Shown piece by piece: positions 43,027-51,567 of a stretch of DNA of 64,000 bases; position 1 is the first letter of the stretch, and every line of letters starts with the position of its first letter. Location: positions 3,658,001 to 3,722,000 of the forward strand of contig NZ_CP046444.1 in assembly GCF_014083945.1 (NCBI RefSeq), written 5' to 3'. Below the pieces are notes generated by a model that saw only the letters and a list, made by a program, of their open reading frames with translations, did not search any database and was not told the DNA's origin. The stretch comes from Granulicella sp. 5B5 (GTDB taxonomy: Bacteria; Acidobacteriota; Terriglobia; Terriglobales; Acidobacteriaceae). Position numbers and translations under genes: made by a program.

Positions 43027-43117
43027 GGTTGCTAGGGTAGCGCAGGGAGAGGTGGACGGGGGGAGTGCTGCTCCTTCACCTCAGGGTTGATAATGGTTCT
43101 TGAACGGAGAAATTGCC

Positions 43118-43954
43118 TTGTCAGAATTGCCGCAAGTACCCATCACTCTTGAAGGTTCCAGTGTCTTGCACCAGATGTTTCGCTTTGACTGGACCGCCTG
43201 GAAGAAACTTCCTGCAACAGAACGCGCCGCACTCGCGGGAGAATTCAGCGAGATGCTCGGCCGTTGGGAGCGGGGCACAGGCAGGGCGCATCCAAACCAA
43301 TCCGCGCTGTTCTCGCAGATCGGTCACAAGGGCGATCTCACGCTGATCCATTTTCGCGACTCTCTGGAAGAGCTGAACCGGGTCGAATTGGAGCTGGCGC
43401 AGAGCGGTATCTATCCGTATCTGCAACTGTCGAGCTCCTATCTTTCGGTGGTGGAGCTGGGGCTCTACGAATCGTCGGAAAAAATTTATACACAACTGGC
43501 TGAAGCCGGTCTGGAGCCTGGGACGGCGGAGTGGAATGAGGGAATCAAAGAAGCTACGGCCCGAACGTTTGCCTCGCTGGCTACGCGTTTATTCCCGGCT
43601 ATTCCGCCGGCGAAGTACCTCTGCTTCTATCCGATGGACCGCAAGCGTGGAGAGAGCGTGAACTGGTATACAGAGCCGATAGCCGATCGTCGGGCCATGA
43701 TGCACGAGCATGGCTTGATTGGGCGTCGCTATGCGGATTTCGTCCGCCAGATCATTACCGGTTCGATCGGGTTCGATGATTGGGAGTGGGGCGTGGACCT
43801 CTTCGCGGATGATCCGGTCGTCTTCAAAAAGCTCATTTACGAAATGCGTTTCGATAAGGTGAGCGCGGTCTACGCATCGTTTGGGGAGTTCTTTCTGTCC
43901 GTGCGCGTTCCCGCGGCGAACGCTGCGCAGTGGTTTGACGGCACTCTAGCGTAA
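43118..43954 (+). CDS. hemQ: Coproheme decarboxylase (HemQ/ChdC, chlorite-dismutase family)
   Basis: Decarboxylates coproheme to heme b using peroxide. A 278-residue chlorite-dismutase-fold protein opening LPQVPITLEGSSVLHQMFRF. SSSYLSVVELGLYE carries the family Tyr region, and the proximal heme His is in MMHEHGLIGRRYADF. The chlorite dismutase distal Arg context is not apparent, supporting HemQ over chlorite dismutase. A TTG start with GGAG 8 bases upstream is chosen; another TTG six codons earlier is the alternative. It implies the coproporphyrin-dependent heme route together with hemA, hemC and hemD. Confidence 0.85.
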   Translation: MSELPQVPITLEGSSVLHQMFRFDWTAWKKLPATERAALAGEFSEMLGRWERGTGRAHPNQSALFSQIGHKGDLTLIHFRDSLEELNRVELELAQSGIYPYLQLSSSYLSVVELGLYESSEKIYTQLAEAGLEPGTAEWNEGIKEATARTFASLATRLFPAIPPAKYLCFYPMDRKRGESVNWYTEPIADRRAMMHEHGLIGRRYADFVRQIITGSIGFDDWEWGVDLFADDPVVFKKLIYEMRFDKVSAVYASFGEFFLSVRVPAANAAQWFDGTLA

Positions 43955-43974
43955 CGTCGATATACTCACCTCTG

Positions 43975-44601
43975 ATGATTACCAAGCTCACCGTCTTCCT
44001 TCTGGGCCTCTCCGCCGCCTCGGCCTGGGGACTCGTTTTCTTGCTCATGGCGCTTCAGTCGGCCTGCATCCCCATCCCGTCGGAGGTCATCATGCCCTTC
44101 GCCGGCTTCAAGCTTGGTCACTCGCTCAGCGATCTCATCCTCCTCGCCACCGTCGCCTCGCTGGCCTCAAACCTGGGCTCCATTCCCGCCTACTGGCTCG
44201 GAGCCCGCGGCGGCCGTCCCATGATCGAGCGCTACGGCCGCTACATCCTCCTCAACCGCCACGACCTCGACCTCGCCGACCGCTTCTTCGCACGCTTCGG
44301 CTCCATTGCCGTCCTCATCGGCAAGATGCTCCCCATCGTCCGCACCTTCATCGCCTTCCCGGCAGGCATCGCCCGCATGAACCAGGTCCGCTTCCACATC
44401 TACACCTTCATCGGCTCCTGGCCCTGGTGCTTTGTGCTCGCCTACATCGGCATGAAGCTCGGCGCTAAATGGAACTCCGACCCACGGTTCAAGGCCATCT
44501 TCCACCACTTCCAACTCAGTGTGGAGATCGTCATCGTCCTCGCCGCCATTTGGTTCCTCTGGACCCACTGGAAGAACCGCACCGGCGCTGAAAACGCTTA
44601 G
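43975..44601 (+). CDS. DedA family membrane protein
   Basis: A 208-residue inner-membrane protein of the DedA/SNARE-associated superfamily, proposed lipid-carrier flippases. Typical pieces: ESxxPPxPSE-like ACIPIPSEVIMPFAGFKLG, NLGSIPAYWLGARGGRP, FFARFGSIAVLIGKMLPIVRTFIAFPAG (the reentrant G..R.....R/PxxR...P.G signature) and a C-terminal helix. It starts 21 bases after hemQ, so the two may be co-transcribed without a functional link. Confidence 0.9.
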   Translation: MITKLTVFLLGLSAASAWGLVFLLMALQSACIPIPSEVIMPFAGFKLGHSLSDLILLATVASLASNLGSIPAYWLGARGGRPMIERYGRYILLNRHDLDLADRFFARFGSIAVLIGKMLPIVRTFIAFPAGIARMNQVRFHIYTFIGSWPWCFVLAYIGMKLGAKWNSDPRFKAIFHHFQLSVEIVIVLAAIWFLWTHWKNRTGAENA

Positions 44602-44634
44602 CAAAACCGTCGCTACCTCCTGTACAAGCGTTTG

Positions 44635-44704
44635 TTTTGAAGGGGCGGGACTTCAGTCCCGCCGTCACTCGACCGCGCATCGGAACGGCTTTAGCCGCGG
44701 AGGG
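44635..44704 (+). repeat. Palindromic element, family R1, intergenic copy
   Basis: GTTTTGAAGGGGCGGGACTT begins the copy; stems GGCGGGACTTCAGTCCCGCC and CGGCTTTAGCCG, followed by CGGAGG. It lies between the DedA and inositol-phosphate synthase genes, oriented like the in-gene copies. Confidence 0.8.
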
Positions 44705-44828
44705 CGAGGACTCCCAACACCGCTAACCGAACGCCCAAGCGGCGTCTTGCACCTGCATAGCGCGGTGAGCGATACTGACTTGTCCGCACAAACCGGAGAA
44801 TTTGTTCTTAGAAGGGTACGCCCAGAAA

Positions 44829-46187
44829 ATGTCTACACCCGACGCCGCGAAGCTTAATGCCGCGGCTCAGTCTTCCGCAGCAGATATCACTCCCCACAAA
44901 GGCAAACTTGGCATCATGATCCCCGGCATGGGCGCGGTTGCCACCACGCTCATTGCTGGTGTTGAGGCAGTCCGCCGCGGCTTCGCCCAGCCCATCGGCT
45001 CCATGTCGCAGATGGGCACCATCCGTCTCGGCAAGCGCACCGACGACCGCACCCCGCTCATCAAGGACTTCGCCCCCCTCGCTCCTCTCGACGACCTCGT
45101 CTTCACCGGCTGGGACATCTTCGGCGGCAACCTCTACGACGCCGCCAAGACCGCCGCCGTGCTCGACCGCGACCAGCTTGAGAGCATGAAGCCCTTCCTC
45201 GAATCCATCGAGCCCATGCCCGCAGCCTTCGAGGAGCGCTACGTCAAGCGCCTCACCGCCAAGGACAAGAAGGTCGGCAAGAACAAGTGCGACCTCGCCA
45301 ACCAGATCCGCAACGACATCGCCGAGTTCAAGACCAAGACTGATCGCCAGGTCATGATCTGGTGCGGTTCCACCGAGATCTACCACGAGCCCAAGGCCGT
45401 CCACCAGACCCTCGAAGCCTTCGAGAAGGGCCTCGTCGACGACGATCCGGACATCGCTCCGTCCATGCTCTACGCCTGGGCCTGCCTCAAGGAAGGCATC
45501 CCCTTCGCCAACGGCGCGCCGAACCTCACCGTCGACATCCCTGCCTTGCAGGAGCTGTCGAAGAAGATGAACGCGCCCATCTGCGGCAAGGACTTCAAGA
45601 CCGGCCAGACCTTCATCAAGACGGTCCTCGCGCCCGGCTTCAAGGCCCGCCAACTCGGCGTCAGCGGTTGGTACTCCACCAACATCCTCGGCAACCGCGA
45701 CGGCGAAGTCCTCGACGACCCGGACAACTTCAAGACCAAGGAAGTCTCCAAGCTGGGCGTGCTCGAGCACATCTTCCAGCCCGAGAAGAACCCCGCTCTC
45801 TACGGCGATATCTTCCACAAGGTCCGCATCAACTATTACCCGCCTCGCGGTGATAATAAAGAGGGTTGGGATAACATTGACATCTTCGGTTGGCTCGGCT
45901 ACCCGATGCAGATCAAGGTGGACTTCCTCTGCCGCGACTCTATCCTCGCCGCACCGCTGGCGCTCGACCTCTGCCTCTTCATGGACCTCGCCGCCCGCAC
46001 CCCTGTACTCCGCGGCCTCGGCATCCAGGAGTGGCTGAGCTTCTACTTCAAGGACCCCGATACCGCGCCCGGCGTCTACCCCGAGCACGACCTCTTCATC
46101 CAGTCCATGAAGCTCAAGAACACCCTGCGCCACATCATGGGCGAAAACCTCATCACTCACCTCGGCCTCGACTACTACGGCGAGTAA
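44829..46187 (+). CDS. Inositol-3-phosphate synthase (myo-inositol-1-phosphate synthase)
   Basis: Converts glucose-6-phosphate to inositol-1-phosphate with tightly bound NAD. A 452-residue protein with the NAD loop LGIMIPGMGAVATTLIAGVE, DLVFTGWDIFGGNLYDAA, ICGKDFKTGQTFIKTVLAPG with the catalytic Lys region, and SWYSTNILGNRDG-like GWYSTNILGNRDGEVL. Inositol would feed phosphatidylinositol or other inositol lipids or solutes. The ATG is at the conserved start; a perfect 19-base terminator stem follows the stop. Confidence 0.92.
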   Translation: MSTPDAAKLNAAAQSSAADITPHKGKLGIMIPGMGAVATTLIAGVEAVRRGFAQPIGSMSQMGTIRLGKRTDDRTPLIKDFAPLAPLDDLVFTGWDIFGGNLYDAAKTAAVLDRDQLESMKPFLESIEPMPAAFEERYVKRLTAKDKKVGKNKCDLANQIRNDIAEFKTKTDRQVMIWCGSTEIYHEPKAVHQTLEAFEKGLVDDDPDIAPSMLYAWACLKEGIPFANGAPNLTVDIPALQELSKKMNAPICGKDFKTGQTFIKTVLAPGFKARQLGVSGWYSTNILGNRDGEVLDDPDNFKTKEVSKLGVLEHIFQPEKNPALYGDIFHKVRINYYPPRGDNKEGWDNIDIFGWLGYPMQIKVDFLCRDSILAAPLALDLCLFMDLAARTPVLRGLGIQEWLSFYFKDPDTAPGVYPEHDLFIQSMKLKNTLRHIMGENLITHLGLDYYGE

Positions 46188-46202
46188 CTGCGGCGAAGGC
46201 AA

Positions 46203-46244
46203 AACAAAGCGGTCCCGCAAAATCGTTTGCGGGACCGCTTTGTT
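46203..46244 (+). terminator. Rho-independent terminator after inositol-phosphate synthase
   Basis: Perfect 19-base arms (AACAAAGCGGTCCCGC and onward) around an ATCG tetraloop, followed by a T-rich tract on the plus strand. Being almost symmetrical it could also serve the converging GIY-YIG gene. Confidence 0.85.
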
Positions 46245-46273
46245 TTTGTCGTTGCACTTGCTTTTCTTTCTTT

Positions 46274-46322
46274 CCATTCCGAGCGAAGTGAGGAACCTGC
46301 TTTTCGCGCGCGAAGCGCGCGC
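46274..46322 (+). repeat. Short dispersed repeat (CCATTCCGAGCGAAGTGAGG type)
   Basis: CCATTCCGAGCGAAGTGAGG, then AACCTGCTTTT and a CGCGCGCGAAGCGCGCG stem, overlapping the space just after the GIY-YIG stop. It is similar to the degenerate copy at 4361. Confidence 0.4.
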
Positions 46323-46327
46323 CCCGT

Positions 46328-46621
46328 CTACATGCCCGCCGCTAAATCCTCCCACGTCGGGTTCACCTTCTCGATCAGTGCGACTTTCTTTTCCCGCGTC
46401 CACGACTTCAGTTCGTTCTCGCGGCGTATTGCGCTGTTTACATACTGAAACCGCTCAAAGTAAACCAGACGGTGGATGTTGTAGTGGGCCGTATGCGTGC
46501 CTTCCCGCAACTGTCGATGCTGCGTCACCCTAAGCCGAAGGTTGTTGGTCATACCAACGTACAGGTTTCTAGACTTGCTGCTCAGCATATAAACAAAAAA
46601 GGCATACTCAGGATTGATCAC
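46328..46621 (-). CDS. GIY-YIG domain protein (UPF0213/YhbQ-like)
   Basis: A 97-residue single-domain protein: FFVYMLSSKSRNLYVGMTNN is the GIY-YIG core (variant VYM/YVG), followed by RVTQHRQLREGTHTAHYNIH with the catalytic-type Arg/His, YFERFQYVNSAIRRENELKSW with the conserved Glu, and KVALIEKVNPTWEDL. Stand-alone proteins of this type are widespread nucleases or nuclease-like proteins of uncertain role. A GTG start with GGAG 8 bases upstream is preferred; longer frames overlap the neighbouring small gene. Confidence 0.85.
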   Translation of the reverse strand: MINPEYAFFVYMLSSKSRNLYVGMTNNLRLRVTQHRQLREGTHTAHYNIHRLVYFERFQYVNSAIRRENELKSWTREKKVALIEKVNPTWEDLAAGM

Positions 46622-46635
46622 ACCATGCACTCCAT

Positions 46636-46881
46636 CTACCCGTGCGAAGGCTGTGTAAAGTCCGGCATGGAAGGCGAGCACGAGGCCTCGAGCCACCGGC
46701 TGATGTAGACACTGGCATGAGCTTCGCCACAGTAGTGGCGTGCGCCCTGGGCGTTAGCTGCTTCGTCGTTCCACTTCAGCACCTTCAACTCATCCGTATC
46801 GCACTGGATCATGAACCAGTGGATCGGGTTTGAGCTCTCCGTGCCGCAAATCTCGCATCGATACTGTATGACTGCCGCCAT
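46636..46881 (-). CDS. Small Cys-containing conserved-looking protein, unknown
   Basis: An 81-residue protein with a CEIC pair near the N-terminus (YRCEICGTESSNPIHWFMI) and a later HYCGEAHASVYISRWLE, so two Cys plus Cys/His could form a small zinc site. GGGGAGGA lies a few bases before the ATG, a strong ribosome-binding site. It lies just upstream of the GIY-YIG gene on the same strand. I do not recognise the family and assign no function. Confidence 0.65.
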   Translation of the reverse strand: MAAVIQYRCEICGTESSNPIHWFMIQCDTDELKVLKWNDEAANAQGARHYCGEAHASVYISRWLEASCSPSMPDFTQPSHG

Positions 46882-47005
46882 TAATGTGTCCTCCCCTGTG
46901 ACAATCGAGCCATCCGTTGCGGCATACGTTGTCCGTGGTCAGACCAAGAATAACCGAAACAGAAGAGTCGGGATGGAAATGGGGGAGAGCCAGGAGCGGC
47001 TCGCT

Positions 47006-47821
47006 CTAATTTTCTGACGGCCGTTCCACATGGTCGATGACGACAACCTCGGCCGGCCCCTTCACCGCATCTAACCTCAGCCCGAGCTGTTCTTTGATCG
47101 CGGTAAACAGCGACGGCGGCGCCCCCGGCCCGCTCTCCGCCGAGATATCGTAGGCCCACTTCAACGTGAAATCGTATCGCCCGGGAAGATCGGTCTGGTC
47201 GATGACCGGCCTGTCCTCATAGAAGTCCAGGTTGTCTGCCAAATCCTTCATCGACATGTTCGTGAACCTCAGGGTCCGCTGGCTGCCGTCGCCTGAATTC
47301 CCTGCGTTCATGGTCTCGTCCGGACCGGCGACCTTGAGATGCGGGCCTCCCTTCGCCACGGTCAGGGCATAGACAGGCATCTCACGCATCTCGCGGTGGA
47401 GCACCATGTGAAAACGCTCCGCAAGCAGCTTCTGATACATCCCCCGCAACTGGGTCACATTGGGAACGCCCGGTACGTCGGGAACTCCGCTGACGTCATA
47501 TCGGTCTTTGCTCAGCCACGCCGGTTCGCCAACGATCTGTCTGGTCTGGACTCCATAGGCGACAGCCAGGATGTCCATAACGGTGGCTCTTACACACTTG
47601 ATATGGTGGCCTTCGGATTCGAAGCTCCAGCCGCCAGCCGCATCAGGATCACTGGGTCTGATCGCAGCAACCAGAAAGCTGGGCGTCGCGTCCGCCGCCA
47701 TGGGCGGGTCTTTTTCGATGACGGTATTTGTCTTCGGCGTCTGGGCCATCCCCATCTGCACCACAAAAATTCCCAGAAAGACTGGATAAATCCGCAACAG
47801 CCTCACGGCATTTCGCTGCAT
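47006..47821 (-). CDS. TIGR03435 family acidobacterial secreted protein
   Basis: A 271-residue exported protein: signal segment LLRIYPVFLGIFVVQMGMAQ, then PSFLVAAIRPSDPDAAGGW, VRATVMDILAVAYGVQTRQIVG, KLLAERFHMVLHREMREMPVY and ALTVAKGGPHLK, and a C-terminal LPGRYDFTLKWAYD ... PPSLFTAIKEQLGLRLDAVKG, VVVIDHVERPSEN. This order is diagnostic for TIGR03435, a large paralogous family of Acidobacteria with unknown function, sometimes next to BlaR/M56 peptidase genes, which are absent here. AAGGGA lies 8 bases before the ATG. Confidence 0.88.
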   Translation of the reverse strand: MQRNAVRLLRIYPVFLGIFVVQMGMAQTPKTNTVIEKDPPMAADATPSFLVAAIRPSDPDAAGGWSFESEGHHIKCVRATVMDILAVAYGVQTRQIVGEPAWLSKDRYDVSGVPDVPGVPNVTQLRGMYQKLLAERFHMVLHREMREMPVYALTVAKGGPHLKVAGPDETMNAGNSGDGSQRTLRFTNMSMKDLADNLDFYEDRPVIDQTDLPGRYDFTLKWAYDISAESGPGAPPSLFTAIKEQLGLRLDAVKGPAEVVVIDHVERPSEN

Positions 47822-47905
47822 ATGGCGGTCCCTTCTGCACAAAAGATTTCGCTGATGTCCGAATATACGTCGGCAGCCTTGAAAGGTTCCATTGGGGCTT
47901 TGCAC

Positions 47906-48058
47906 AAAACTCTTGAGGCTCCCGAAAAGATTGTCATTTCGACCGGAGCATCGCAGCCTTATCGCGATGCGGAGCGGAGAAACCCCTGTATTTGTCGTAG
48001 CGAGAGCCGAAGGCGCGAGCCTACCTCAGCACCGCAAGCGGAGATTTTGTCCAAAGCC
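47906..48058 (+). repeat. Dispersed repeat, family R3, long copy
   Basis: A second long copy, matching the copy at 34083 over its full length with scattered changes. The central hairpin is GCATCGCAGCC...GCGATGC. It occupies the 313-base gap between the TIGR03435 and TonB-receptor genes; nothing else is seen there. Confidence 0.8.
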
Positions 48059-48134
48059 GTTCCCTCAGCAAACCACAACCACTATTGCAATCAGGTCAGG
48101 CGAGATGGGCTGTCCCGTCCCGCCTGACCTGCCC

Positions 48135-50516
48135 TTAGCGATTGTTCCCGAACTGCCACTGGACTCTGCCGAAGTACGAGCGCGCATCGCCTACGAACCC
48201 GCCCACGCCATTTGCTGCCGTGAAGTAAAGAGTATTCGTAAGGTTGCGTACGCCAAATTCACCCGACCAGCCACGGGCCTTGAAGCTGGCCACAGCATCC
48301 GCCGTCGTGTACGACGGGATCGAGTTCGTATTCAGCAGATCGGCAAACATGCTGCTGCGGTTGGTGAATCCGCCTGCGAGCGTGAATGTTTCGCCGCGGC
48401 CCACCGGCAGGTTATAGCTTGTCCACAGGTTGACGATGCGGTTGGGAACACCCTGCGGCCGCCGCCCTGTCGCTGCTGGGTTCGAGGGGTTGTCCGTCAA
48501 CGAGGCGTGCATGCCGGTGCCATTGGCCGTCAACTTCCAGCGCCGGTTTAGCACCAGCTCTACCGTGCCTTCACCACCCTGCGTTAGCTGGTCGTTGAAG
48601 ACGGGAATATCGCTGACCAGCGAGAAGACATTATTGCGCATCACGTGGAAGGCTGCGGCTGTCATCTGGACACGGTCATTGAGTACAGCGACCTTCACAC
48701 CAGCCTCGTACTGCGTGCCGTTCTCAGGCGCCTCCACGCCGTTCTGCGTGGCCTCAGAGCTGAAGTTCACGAGATTGCTGTGCGCCACGCCGAAGAAGGT
48801 CGAAACTCCCGGAAGCACTCGATACACCGTACCCACGTTCCAGCTGAAGGGTGTGTCGTTGCGGCTGTAGGTACTGGGCGGCTCGATCAGCACACCATTG
48901 CCGAGGCTTCGTCCGGGAACGAAGATCTGAGGAGCAAGCGTCGTCTGCCAAAAGTCCTCGCGGCCACCAACGCGCAGCTTCCAGCGGGGTGTCACGTCGA
49001 TCTGGTCGGTTGCATAGAGACCTTCGTAGCTGGCGTTCAGATGATCGAGAAATCCGGAGTGGGCCGCATCGCGCAGAAAGCTGAGTCCAGCTCTCGAAGT
49101 CTCAGGAATGACCGGCGCGAAGATGTTGGCGATGCTCTGCAGGTCGGCGGTCGAGCGGTTCGACACGTCCACCTGATGCTGCACCTCCACGCCAGTCAGC
49201 AGCGTGTGGTGAACCGAACCGGTACGGAAGCTCCAGACAGGCTCGCCTTCGTAGTCGAAGTCGTTCAGCACATCCTGCTGGTTGCGCAGTTGGCGCCCCG
49301 TGAGAGCGGACCCCACGACCGAGCCGCCATCGCCGTTTCTCAGAATAGAAAGGTTACGGTACATGTATGAGAACCGGTTGTTGACTGTGACAAGCGGCGT
49401 GGCCTGCCACACATCCGAGGCCGTGAATCGCCCAAGGGACTGGTCTCCAAAACCGAACGGAGTCGAGTACTTCGTCTCGCGCGGCACCACCGTGATGGGC
49501 GTGTGGTTGTAGTAGATCAAGCCTGCGGGGTCGGGAGTAGCCTGCAGATAACGGCCATCGCCTGCAAACAGCAGCACGTTATGGCTGGCCGTGAAGCCCA
49601 CCACGGGCCGAATCTCGTAGTCCCCGGCCGTCAGTGCGCGGTAGCCGTCCTTGTGCTGCATCAGGCTGTCGATGCGATAATCCAGTCCGTGCACGCCGGT
49701 AGCTCCGGTCAGATAGGCGCTGCCGGAGTACAGGCCGAACGAGCCCGCCTGGAACTGTGCGCCTGCGCCAAAGCGCGGAGAAGGTGTGTAGTGCACCAGG
49801 TTGATCGTGCCTCCCGGAGGCCCGCTGCCAAAGAGCGAGGAACCCGGGCCTTCCAGGATCTCAACTCGCTCCACTCCATTGAGCGAGTGCGGAATGCCGT
49901 TGCGCTCGTCTCCGTCCGAGAACCCATCGTTGTAGATGCGGGCTTCGAGGCCGCGAATCTGGAACCGGTCGCCGAATCCGAACCCGTCGGTGCCGCCCTG
50001 GATCACGCCGCTGGCATTGCGCACCGTCTCCGCCAGCTCAAGGTCCCCCTGCGAGTCGGATAACTGGTGGCCGATGACGACGACGCTCTGCGGAATATCT
50101 TCGAGCATGGTGCCGGTTTTACCGACCGTAGGTACCTGCTCCAAAGCATCGGCATCGCCTTGAACGGCAATGGATTGAGACGCCGACTGAAGCGAAAGCC
50201 GTACTGGCCAGTCGACCACGCCGTCGTTTGAGAGCCGGATGGACGAGTTCTCATAGCGGGCAAACCCCGCCTCCTCGATCGACAGCGAGTACGTGCCGGC
50301 TGGAAGGGATGAAAACTGATAGATACCGGCGTTGTCGGAGGTCGTTATTCTTTCGCTTCCATGGCTGGAGAGAACGATATGGGCCCCGGCAAGCGTGGCC
50401 CCGGAGGGATCGACAATTGAGCCACGAATCCCGGCACTCTGTGCCTTTGCGGCGAAAGAGGCGAAGATCGAAAGCAGGACAAGTCCTAAACAGCGTTTCA
50501 AATACAAACTGCGCAT
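48135..50516 (-). CDS. TonB-dependent siderophore-type receptor with N-terminal carboxypeptidase-like domain
   Basis: A 793-residue outer-membrane receptor. Signal peptide (LVLLSIFASFAAKAQS); a carboxypeptidase-regulatory-like Ig domain (IRGSIVDPSGATLAGAHIVL ... YQFSSLPAGTYSLSIEEAGF), an addition typical of Acidobacteria and Bacteroidetes; plug domain (VGKTGTMLEDIPQSVVVIG, FQIRGLEARIYNDG, VERVEILEGPGSSLFGSGPPGG) in the siderophore-receptor style; then a 22-strand-type barrel ending YFGRVQWQFGNNR. GGAG 5 bases before the ATG decides the start. A perfect 15-base inverted repeat lies 27 bases upstream; no clear Fur box is seen. Confidence 0.92.
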   Translation of the reverse strand: MRSLYLKRCLGLVLLSIFASFAAKAQSAGIRGSIVDPSGATLAGAHIVLSSHGSERITTSDNAGIYQFSSLPAGTYSLSIEEAGFARYENSSIRLSNDGVVDWPVRLSLQSASQSIAVQGDADALEQVPTVGKTGTMLEDIPQSVVVIGHQLSDSQGDLELAETVRNASGVIQGGTDGFGFGDRFQIRGLEARIYNDGFSDGDERNGIPHSLNGVERVEILEGPGSSLFGSGPPGGTINLVHYTPSPRFGAGAQFQAGSFGLYSGSAYLTGATGVHGLDYRIDSLMQHKDGYRALTAGDYEIRPVVGFTASHNVLLFAGDGRYLQATPDPAGLIYYNHTPITVVPRETKYSTPFGFGDQSLGRFTASDVWQATPLVTVNNRFSYMYRNLSILRNGDGGSVVGSALTGRQLRNQQDVLNDFDYEGEPVWSFRTGSVHHTLLTGVEVQHQVDVSNRSTADLQSIANIFAPVIPETSRAGLSFLRDAAHSGFLDHLNASYEGLYATDQIDVTPRWKLRVGGREDFWQTTLAPQIFVPGRSLGNGVLIEPPSTYSRNDTPFSWNVGTVYRVLPGVSTFFGVAHSNLVNFSSEATQNGVEAPENGTQYEAGVKVAVLNDRVQMTAAAFHVMRNNVFSLVSDIPVFNDQLTQGGEGTVELVLNRRWKLTANGTGMHASLTDNPSNPAATGRRPQGVPNRIVNLWTSYNLPVGRGETFTLAGGFTNRSSMFADLLNTNSIPSYTTADAVASFKARGWSGEFGVRNLTNTLYFTAANGVGGFVGDARSYFGRVQWQFGNNR

Positions 50517-50542
50517 GAGTTCTCCATGCCGCACACTTAAGG

Positions 50543-50557
50543 CGACCATTGTGGTCG
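50543..50557. promoter_or_regulatory. Candidate operator upstream of the TonB receptor
   Basis: CGACCATTGTGGTCG: perfect 6-base arms around TTG. It lies in the receptor's 5' region and does not resemble a Fur box. Confidence 0.35.
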
Positions 50558-50694
50558 TAGTTATATGCGACCGCTTCAGTCTGAAATGAACTCAAGGCTG
50601 GATTGTCATGGAATTGTCTGCAGGTTGTCGCTTTTCGCTGATATGGGTGGTGACACTGTCGCTTCTCGCCGTCGAACGCAAGCAAGCTCGACTA

Positions 50695-50851
50695 TTGACA
50701 CCACACGTACAATAGAAGAAGGGAACAGGAGACAGCGCGGCCTCAGGCCTGGCTCTTCCGAGTAGTTCCTTGAAGAGTAACCAGCGGTATGGTTACGAGC
50801 CTAACTCCAATGGGCTGCGGATCTTACCCCCAAAAACCGGGGGAGGGTGGC
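50695..50851 (+). other. Compound element E1, copy C
   Basis: TTGACA, 7 bases, TACAAT; a CGGCCTCAGGCCTGG stem; then CCTAACTCCAATGGGCTG, CGGATCTTACCCCC, AAAAA and CCGGGGGAGGGT. Here no plus-strand gene follows; engB converges from the right, so the element cannot be a leader for a downstream gene. It occupies most of the 341-base gap after the TonB receptor start. Confidence 0.6.
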
Positions 50852-50857
50852 ACAGTC

Positions 50858-51472
50858 TCACTCCGGCAATACACCCAGGATCTCCGCCCACAGCGGCTTC
50901 ACCCCATCCTGCGTCTTGGACGACACCGGCAGCACCCGTTCCACGCCGTGCGCCTTCCGCAGCGCAGCCAGCGACTTGGTCAGTTGGTTGCCGCCCAGAC
51001 GGTCGGCCTTCGTCCCCACCACGATGTGGGGCCGCTGCATCTGCCGCAGTGCTGTAATCAGCTGCGTGTCGCTCTCCTGCGGTGGAATGTTGGTATCCAC
51101 TAGGCAAACGCACAACGCCAGCTGCTCCCGCTCTTGCAGGTATGGCTCGATGAACGTAGGCCACTCCGCCGAGATCGACTTCGAGATCTTCGCGTACCCA
51201 TACCCCGGCAGATCGGCAAAGATCATCGAAGGCTTTTGCGAGTGCTTCTGGCTCGTCCCATCATGCAGCGCAAAGAAGTTGATCGCCCGCGTCCGCCCCG
51301 GCGTCGAAGACACCTTCGCCTCCTTCGACCCCAGCAGCGTATTGATCAGCGACGACTTGCCGACATTCGACCGTCCGAGAAACGCAACCTCCGGCGCATC
51401 GAACGTCCGCGCCGCAGTAGGGAAGTGCTCCGGCGCCATCGCCGACAGCAGAAACTTGGGTACAAATCGCAT
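50858..51472 (-). CDS. engB: Ribosome biogenesis GTPase EngB/YihA
   Basis: A GTPase needed for large ribosomal subunit assembly. P-loop GRSNVGKSSLINTL, switch region TPGRTRAINFF, G3 DLPGYGYAKI and G4 VGTKADRL are all present, with G5 VLPVSSKTQDG. Length is about 204 residues. The ATG before RFVPKFLLSAM is preferred; a GTG/ATG extension of eight codons is possible. It is divergent from the NHL-Ig gene. Confidence 0.93.
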   Translation of the reverse strand: MRFVPKFLLSAMAPEHFPTAARTFDAPEVAFLGRSNVGKSSLINTLLGSKEAKVSSTPGRTRAINFFALHDGTSQKHSQKPSMIFADLPGYGYAKISKSISAEWPTFIEPYLQEREQLALCVCLVDTNIPPQESDTQLITALRQMQRPHIVVGTKADRLGGNQLTKSLAALRKAHGVERVLPVSSKTQDGVKPLWAEILGVLPE

Positions 51473-51567
51473 CACTCTTGAGCTTACAGCTTCCACCAGC
51501 GCCTCGCGCTATGATGGAACACGAATCCGCACAGTGCAGCCAGCAGCACCCGCAGAGGAGGATTCCT

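Noticed and set aside
44808-46403. A 531-codon open frame antisense to inositol-phosphate synthase
   Set aside because: Shadow of a strongly biased gene; no recognisable motifs and it crosses the terminator.
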